Shown here: one piece after another, positions 6,299-9,746 of the stretch
Layout: each line of letters starts with the position of its first letter
Numbering within the stretch: the stretch's first letter is position 1
Source: Gemmatimonadaceae bacterium
GTDB lineage: Bacteria > Gemmatimonadota > Gemmatimonadetes > Gemmatimonadales > Gemmatimonadaceae
NCBI GenBank assembly: GCA_013361745.1
Contig: JABFXM010000366.1
Span: 1 to 9,746 of the forward strand
Direction: 5' to 3'
Length of the DNA stretch: 9,746 bases
Made by a program: the position numbers and the translations under genes
The notes under the pieces: generated by a model
The model's input: the letters and a program-made list of their open reading frames with translations, nothing else
Database searches by the model: none
Told to the model about the DNA's origin: nothing

Positions 6299-7264
6299 GG
6301 CGGCGCGGGAGGGAACCGCGACGCGCAGCTGTCGCCCGACCGTCGGTGCGACCTGCGTGTTCGTGGGCCGGCCGGCGAGACGGCCGATGGCGGCGCCGCG
6401 CGAGAGCAGCAAAAAGGGGATCGTCCGATCGGCGGGGTCGCTCGTGCAGTGCTCGCGCGCCGCCGGAACGCCGGTCTTGCACCCCGCGCCATGGCCGCCG
6501 CCGTGGTCGGCGGTGACGAGGAGCGCGACCTCACCGCTCTCGATCGCCGGCTGCAGCGCGCGCCAGACCGCGCCGACGACGTCGTCCGCCGCGCGCGCCG
6601 CGGCGATGTACCGGTCGCCGAGGACGTCGGAGCCGCCGACGCCGCCCACGTCGGTGCGGATCCAGCCGTAGTCGTGTCCCGCCCAGTCGACGGTGGGGAT
6701 GTGCACGAAGAGCAGCGTCGCCGCGTAGGCCGAGGTCGCGCTGGCGACCGCTCGCGTCCGCAGATCGTCGAGGTTCCCGTCCACCGCGGTCACGGCGTCG
6801 AGGCCGAAGTAGCTGCGCGCCTCCTCGAGCTGCGAGGCCGGTACCAGCGAGCTGGCGACGAGCGCCGCCGAGGTGCCGCCGGCACCCTTCACCCACTGGA
6901 ACATCGTGGACGCGCCGTTCATCGAGAGCGCGGTCCCGGCCTGCTGATCGAGCGTGTTCGAGGTGACGCCGAACGCGGTGACGTCGCGCCCGGTGAACAT
7001 CGCGAGATGGCCGGGGACGGTGAGCGACGGGACGACGGTCTGCATGCTGTCCGTCCACGCGCCACGCGCGCGGAGCGCGACGAGGTTCGGCATGTCCTGC
7101 ACGGCGTCGCCGCGCAGGCCGTCGATGCTGATCACGACCACGCGCCGGACGGCTGGAAGCGCGCCGTTGTACGCTGCCGTACCGGGCGCGGTGGCGCCGT
7201 CGCTCGCGCACGCGACGAGAGTGGCGCTGAGCACGAGGCCGAGCGTCGGGAGATGTCGCTTCAT
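6284..7264 (-). CDS. Lipoprotein phosphodiesterase/phosphatase of the alkaline phosphatase superfamily
   Basis: Predicted envelope-anchored metal-dependent hydrolase of 326 residues, of the type I phosphodiesterase / nucleotide pyrophosphatase branch. MKRHLPTLGLVLSAT is followed by lipobox LVAC with Cys19 as the anchor. Family residues can be placed by eye: first metal Asp48 in ISIDGLRGD, nucleophile Thr82 in PSLTVPGH, Asp193 and His197 in VDWAGHDYG, Asp253 and His254 in TADHGGG, and a late metal His at 272 in EHCTSDPADRTIPF. The C-terminus has the usual NTQVAPTVG segment, so the catalytic set looks complete. The natural substrate cannot be told from sequence. The ATG at 7264 is chosen because it starts the signal peptide; an ATG at 7321 would add an Arg-rich leader. 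Cys262 and Cys273 may form a disulfide. The TAG stop lies inside CGTTAGGC. Confidence 0.88.
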   Translation of the reverse strand: MKRHLPTLGLVLSATLVACASDGATAPGTAAYNGALPAVRRVVVISIDGLRGDAVQDMPNLVALRARGAWTDSMQTVVPSLTVPGHLAMFTGRDVTAFGVTSNTLDQQAGTALSMNGASTMFQWVKGAGGTSAALVASSLVPASQLEEARSYFGLDAVTAVDGNLDDLRTRAVASATSAYAATLLFVHIPTVDWAGHDYGWIRTDVGGVGGSDVLGDRYIAAARAADDVVGAVWRALQPAIESGEVALLVTADHGGGHGAGCKTGVPAAREHCTSDPADRTIPFLLLSRGAAIGRLAGRPTNTQVAPTVGRQLRVAVPSRAAAALR

Positions 7265-7380
7265 TCTGTCACTGCACTGCCGGGGGGAACGATGGGTCGC
7301 CGCACCAGCGCGGCGACGCATCGCAACGTCGCCAAATCTACACCGTTAGGCAGTGCGCCAGCACACAGAGAGACGCCGGC

Positions 7381-7407
7381 GGATGAGAATTCATGAAAAC
7401 ATCATCC
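7381..7407. promoter_or_regulatory. AT-rich inverted repeat GGATGA...TCATCC
   Basis: A perfect 6-bp inverted repeat encloses a 15-base AT-rich loop containing the 8-base palindrome TTCATGAA. It stands out against the surrounding high-GC sequence and lies about 115 bases upstream of the phosphatase start on the minus strand. It might be an operator or part of a promoter. I see no clear -35/-10 pair. Confidence 0.25.
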
Positions 7408-7483
7408 AGGCTTCGGGGAGCGGGCGCTGCCGTTGACGCACGACACCTGACGGCGGACGAGTCACGAGCCGTGGATCGAGAGG

Positions 7484-7713
7484 GTGAGCAGAGCGGATCG
7501 ATGGCCGCCGTCGGGCGCGTGGACATCCAGCGCGCGCCACGAGAGATTCGCTTGCACCTGCGAGCCCGCCGTCGACGTTCTTCCACGAGCTCATGCACCG
7601 CACCACCCTGCTCTGCGCTCGTCTCACGTTACAGGCTGCGGGGCTACTCGGTCTGGGTGCTCGGCCAGGAGGATCCGAAGGTCTGGAGCGCCGTTCCGGC
7701 TGTCGCGAGGTAG
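7484..7713 (+). pseudogene. Possible decayed GH18-like glycosidase C-terminus
   Basis: The frame ending at the TAG at 7711-7713 encodes YRLRGYSVWVLGQEDPKVW (7630-7686), which looks like the conserved end of GH18 chitinase-like and spore-peptidase YaaH-type proteins, where a loop-strand xGxxxWxLGxEDPxxW closes the barrel. Upstream the similarity seems to jump frame: TFFHELMHRTTLLCARLTL (about 7569-7625) and WTSSARHERF (about 7519-7548) occupy other frames. A continuous 106-residue frame from an ATG at 7393 also ends here but has poor composition and no ribosome site. I therefore read it as a frameshifted, truncated remnant. The assignment rests on motif memory and is tentative. Confidence 0.33.
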
Positions 7714-7770
7714 ACGTCGCGGCGACGCGAGTGGTGGGCTCGCGGCAGCGGCATCGGAACGCTCCATCTG

Positions 7771-9048
7771 CTATCCACTCCCATCGCGCCCGGCGCCTAA
7801 CGCGTCGCGCCGCGCCCGCATCAGCGCGCGCTCGCTCTCGTTGCGCGTCAGCTCGATCGCCCGCTCGAGCTCGGCCTTCGCTTCTTCGGTCCGGCCGAGC
7901 TTCGCGAGGAAGTCGGCGCGGACGGCGGGGAGGAGATGGTAGCCGGCGAGCGACTTCTCGCCGCGGAGGCGGTCCACGATCGCGAGCCCGGCGGCGGGAC
8001 CGTCGGCCATGGCGACGGCGACGGCGCGATTGAGCTCGATCACCGGCGATGGGGTGAGCGTCTGCAGCTCGGCGTAGAGCTCCGCGATCCGGCGCCAGTC
8101 GGTGTCCTCGGCGGCGCGCGCCCGTGCATGACAGGCAGCGATCTCCGCCTGGAGAACATAGGATCCTCGCTCGCTGCCCGACGCCGCCGCCCGCTCGAGG
8201 GCGGCGAGCCCGCGGCGGATGAGGAGGTGGTCCCAGCGCGAACGATCCTGATCGAGCAGCAGGACCGGCTCCCCCGTCGGACCGACGCGTGCGCGGAGAC
8301 GCGAGGCCTGGATCTCCATCAGCGCGACGAGGCCGTGCACGTCGGGCTCCGCCGGCACCAGCTCCGCGAGGATGCGACCGAGCCGCAGCGCGTCGTCGCA
8401 CAGCGCGGGACGGGTCCAGTCGTCGCCCGCGGTGGCGGCGTACCCCTCGTTGAAGATCAGGTAGATCACCTGCAGCACCGAGGAGAGCCGCGCCGCGAAC
8501 TCCGCGCCGCGCGGCACCTCGAAGGCAACGTTCGATTCGGCGAGCGTGCGCTTCGCGCGCACGATGCGCTGCGCGATCGTCGCCTCTGGAACGAGGAAGG
8601 CGCGCGCGATCTCGTCGGTGGTGAGGCCGCCGAGCAGACGGAGGGTCAGCGCGACGCGCGCCTCGGTGGACAGCACCGGATGGCAGGCGGTGAAGACGAG
8701 TCGCAGCAGATCGTCGCCAATGTGGTCGTCGATCGCGGCGTCGAGCGCGGCTGTGGTGTCCGCGTCGCGCTCGAGGGTGTGGAGGATCTCGTCATGCTTG
8801 CGATCGAGCAGCTTGTCGCGCCGGAAGCGATCGATCGCCCGGCGCTTGCCGGTCGCCATCAGCCACGCGCCGGGATTGTCGGGGACCCCCGATTGCGGCC
8901 ACTGCTCGAGCGCAGCGACCAGCGCATCCTGCGCGAGGTCCTCGGCGAGCCCGACGTCGCGCGTGACTCGCGCCAGCCCGGCGATGAGCTTCGCCGACTC
9001 GATCCTCCACACCGCGTCGATCGCGCGGTGCACCTCGGAAGTCGTCAC
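7771..9048 (-). CDS. ECF-family sigma factor of ECF42 type with C-terminal TPR-like extension
   Basis: A 425-residue alternative sigma factor that directs RNA polymerase to specific promoters. Region 2 covers about residues 10-80 (AEDLAQDALVAALEQW and the RRAIDRFRRDK segment) and region 4 about 112-172, with a helix-turn-helix around LTTDEIARAFLVPEATIAQ. The hallmark YLIFNEGY (196-203) and the long helical tail with TPR-like repeats identify the ECF42 (SigI/YlaC-like) type. The tail is thought to regulate activity in this group, and no anti-sigma gene is seen nearby. The start codon is GTG at 9048; another in-frame GTG five codons later is possible, and neither has a clear Shine-Dalgarno. ECF42 genes commonly sit beside DGPF (YCII-related) genes; here the neighbour is DoxX-like. 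A TTA codon near the 3' end falls in GCCTAACG (7795-7802). Confidence 0.93.
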   Translation of the reverse strand: MTTSEVHRAIDAVWRIESAKLIAGLARVTRDVGLAEDLAQDALVAALEQWPQSGVPDNPGAWLMATGKRRAIDRFRRDKLLDRKHDEILHTLERDADTTAALDAAIDDHIGDDLLRLVFTACHPVLSTEARVALTLRLLGGLTTDEIARAFLVPEATIAQRIVRAKRTLAESNVAFEVPRGAEFAARLSSVLQVIYLIFNEGYAATAGDDWTRPALCDDALRLGRILAELVPAEPDVHGLVALMEIQASRLRARVGPTGEPVLLLDQDRSRWDHLLIRRGLAALERAAASGSERGSYVLQAEIAACHARARAAEDTDWRRIAELYAELQTLTPSPVIELNRAVAVAMADGPAAGLAIVDRLRGEKSLAGYHLLPAVRADFLAKLGRTEEAKAELERAIELTRNESERALMRARRDALGAGRDGSG

Positions 9049-9075
9049 GGCGGATAATCACGCGGCGCTCCTCCG

Positions 9076-9126
9076 CTGGCAACCGGCCACCGGCCACCGG
9101 CAACTGACGACTGGCAACCGACAACC
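9076..9126. repeat. GGCAACCGGCCACCGG-type short tandem repeat
   Basis: Between the DoxX-like and sigma factor genes lie imperfect units around GGCAACCGG, GGCCACCGG and GGCAACTGAC, in the order GGCAACC, GGCCACC, GGCCACC, GGCAACT, GGCAACC, ACAACC. The stretch is non-coding and nearly fills the 83-bp gap. It resembles the slipped low-complexity intergenic repeats seen in some high-GC soil bacteria, but I cannot confirm a family. Confidence 0.65.
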
Positions 9127-9131
9127 CTCCT

Positions 9132-9536
9132 TCAGCGCCGCCACCGCCGCCAGGCAACTATCGACGCGAGCACGCCGACGACGAAGGGAAAGGCCGCCGC
9201 GGCGACGCCCATCCCGCCGTACAACGTGACCGTCGTCGCGCCGATCATGATGATCGCGAGCCCCGACGCGGCGAGCGGCGTGAGCTCGGGAAGCACGCGC
9301 GTCGCCCGTGGAAGCACGAGGCCGAGTGCGCCGAGCACCTCGCAGACGCCGACGAAGTGGAGGAAGGCGGGGGGAAAGTGGATCGGCGCGCTCGCGGTCA
9401 GCTTCTCGATCGGAACGATGAGCTTCATCCCGCCGGCGAAGAGGAAGAGCGCGGCGAGCAGCAGCTGCACGCTCCAGAGGAGGATCGTCTCGGTTCTGCC
9501 GATGCTGCTCTCGTACGTCCGCGTCGTGGCGCCCAT
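9132..9536 (-). CDS. DoxX-like four-helix membrane protein
   Basis: A 134-residue integral membrane protein of the DoxX/DoxD-like superfamily, a group linked with redox and stress functions in various bacteria; the exact activity here is unknown. Four hydrophobic segments are seen at about 17-36, 57-75, 84-103 and 109-128. The family signature FAGGMKL lies at the end of helix 1, and the helix 2 segment FVGVCEVLGALGLVLP is typical. The ATG at 9536 has GGAG eight bases upstream. The gene lies just upstream of the ECF42-type sigma factor on the same strand, 83 bases apart, with a repeat in between, so they may form one transcript. A putative ECF-type promoter precedes it. Confidence 0.88.
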   Translation of the reverse strand: MGATTRTYESSIGRTETILLWSVQLLLAALFLFAGGMKLIVPIEKLTASAPIHFPPAFLHFVGVCEVLGALGLVLPRATRVLPELTPLAASGLAIIMIGATTVTLYGGMGVAAAAFPFVVGVLASIVAWRRWRR

Positions 9537-9591
9537 CGTCGTGTCTCCGGTTCGAGGTCACGGAGCGGGGGTTGTTCCTCGCTCCATTGAT

Positions 9592-9620
9592 ACGTCGAAC
9601 GGGGGAGAAGGAAATCGACA
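9592..9620 (-). promoter_or_regulatory. Putative ECF42-type promoter of the DoxX-sigma unit
   Basis: On the minus strand TGTCGA (9620-9615) is followed, after 17 bases, by CGAC (9597-9594). From memory, the proposed ECF42 target promoter is TGTCGA in the -35 region with CG(A/T)C in the -10 region. The predicted transcription start near 9586 leaves a leader of about 50 bases before the DoxX ATG at 9536. If correct, the sigma factor activates its own unit. The match is seen in the sequence; the function is inference. Confidence 0.5.
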
Positions 9621-9649
9621 CGACGCATCTTTCCGCCGGGCGGGGGATG

Positions 9650-9746
9650 ACGAAAGGGCACGAAGCCGTGCTCCTGCTGTGAATGGCAGAAGCCACCAAG
9701 GATTGCCGTAACTGTGAGAAACAAAAGGCGCGAAGCGCACGAAAGG
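9650..9746. repeat. CACGAAGG-like low-complexity repeat at right edge
   Basis: Several related short units occur: GACGAAAGGGCACGAAG (about 9649-9665), AAAGGCGCGAAG (about 9724-9735) and GCACGAAAGG (9737-9746). The stretch is AT-richer than the rest of the window and no coding frame looks real. It continues beyond the window edge. It looks like another intergenic repeat type. Confidence 0.4.

Larger units (their letters stand above)
7265..7770. other. 506-bp gap: AT-richer palindrome, motif copy and gene remnant
   Basis: No intact gene is supported here. The gap holds a CGTTAGGC copy at 7344-7351 in a short stem, a local AT-rich spot with the palindrome TTCATGAA (7390-7397) inside a GGATGA/TCATCC inverted repeat (7381-7386, 7402-7407), and the glycosidase-like remnant described separately. 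A 336-residue open frame on the minus strand (7391-8401) is Arg/Pro-rich, overlaps the sigma factor gene and is rejected as non-coding. Confidence 0.5.

Noticed and set aside
6449..7396. 315-residue open frame on the plus strand
   Set aside because: It is the antisense shadow of the phosphatase gene, whose metal-binding motifs are intact on the minus strand.
2785..7802. Integron attC sites, because GCCTAAC and GTTAGGC match the core-site consensus
   Set aside because: I looked for a partner RYYYAAC/GTTRRRY in the right orientation close to the 2791, 2885 and 3778 copies and found none. The only opposite-orientation copy (7344) is over 400 bases from its nearest neighbour. No integrase gene is present.
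7391..8401. 336-residue open frame on the minus strand
   Set aside because: It overlaps the well-supported sigma factor gene in another frame and is Arg/Pro/Ser-rich without recognisable domains.
7936..9057. 373-residue open frame on the plus strand
   Set aside because: It is the antisense shadow of the sigma factor gene and has no family features.

Overview
The window is one stretch of GC-rich bacterial chromosome (roughly 70% GC by eye) with ordinary housekeeping, signalling and envelope genes. The style suggests a soil-type bacterium, most likely Gemmatimonadota or a similar high-GC phylum: small lipoproteins with short lipobox signal peptides, a PAS-GAF histidine kinase, an ECF sigma factor with a TPR tail, and low-complexity intergenic repeats. 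That taxonomic guess comes from style only; there is no rRNA or other marker to fix it.

Layout. Positions 1-191 hold a CCCACGTC repeat cluster and a strong hairpin, followed by prfC (release factor 3, + strand, 192-1802). Convergent to it are two minus-strand units: a lipoprotein with two PPC-like beta domains (1882-2691), and a translationally coupled pair (3295-3690 unknown protein, then 2861-3298 small lipoprotein) with its own sigma-70-type promoter and a probable terminator. Upstream of these lies a soluble PAS-GAF histidine kinase (3780-5516, minus). A small three-helix membrane protein (5830-6279, plus) runs tail to tail, 4 bases apart, into a lipoprotein of the alkaline phosphatase / phosphodiesterase superfamily (6284-7264, minus). 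The 7265-7770 gap carries what looks like the decayed end of a GH18-like glycosidase gene. The right end is a DoxX-like membrane protein (9132-9536) followed by an ECF42-type sigma factor with a TPR extension (7771-9048), both minus.

How things fit together. The clearest regulatory logic is at the right end. A sequence TGTCGA-N17-CGAC, which resembles the promoter I recall for ECF42 sigma factors, lies just upstream of the DoxX gene, so the DoxX-sigma unit may be autoregulated. The histidine kinase has no response regulator beside it. The other genes appear to be independent units.

The most unusual signal is an 8-base motif, GCCTAACG (CGTTAGGC on the other strand). It occurs six times between 2791 and 7802, mostly at or near gene 3' ends and always inside a potential hairpin. 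In two genes it supplies the TAG stop codon. No mobile element, CRISPR array, tRNA or rRNA was seen, and no complete new multi-gene system is evident.
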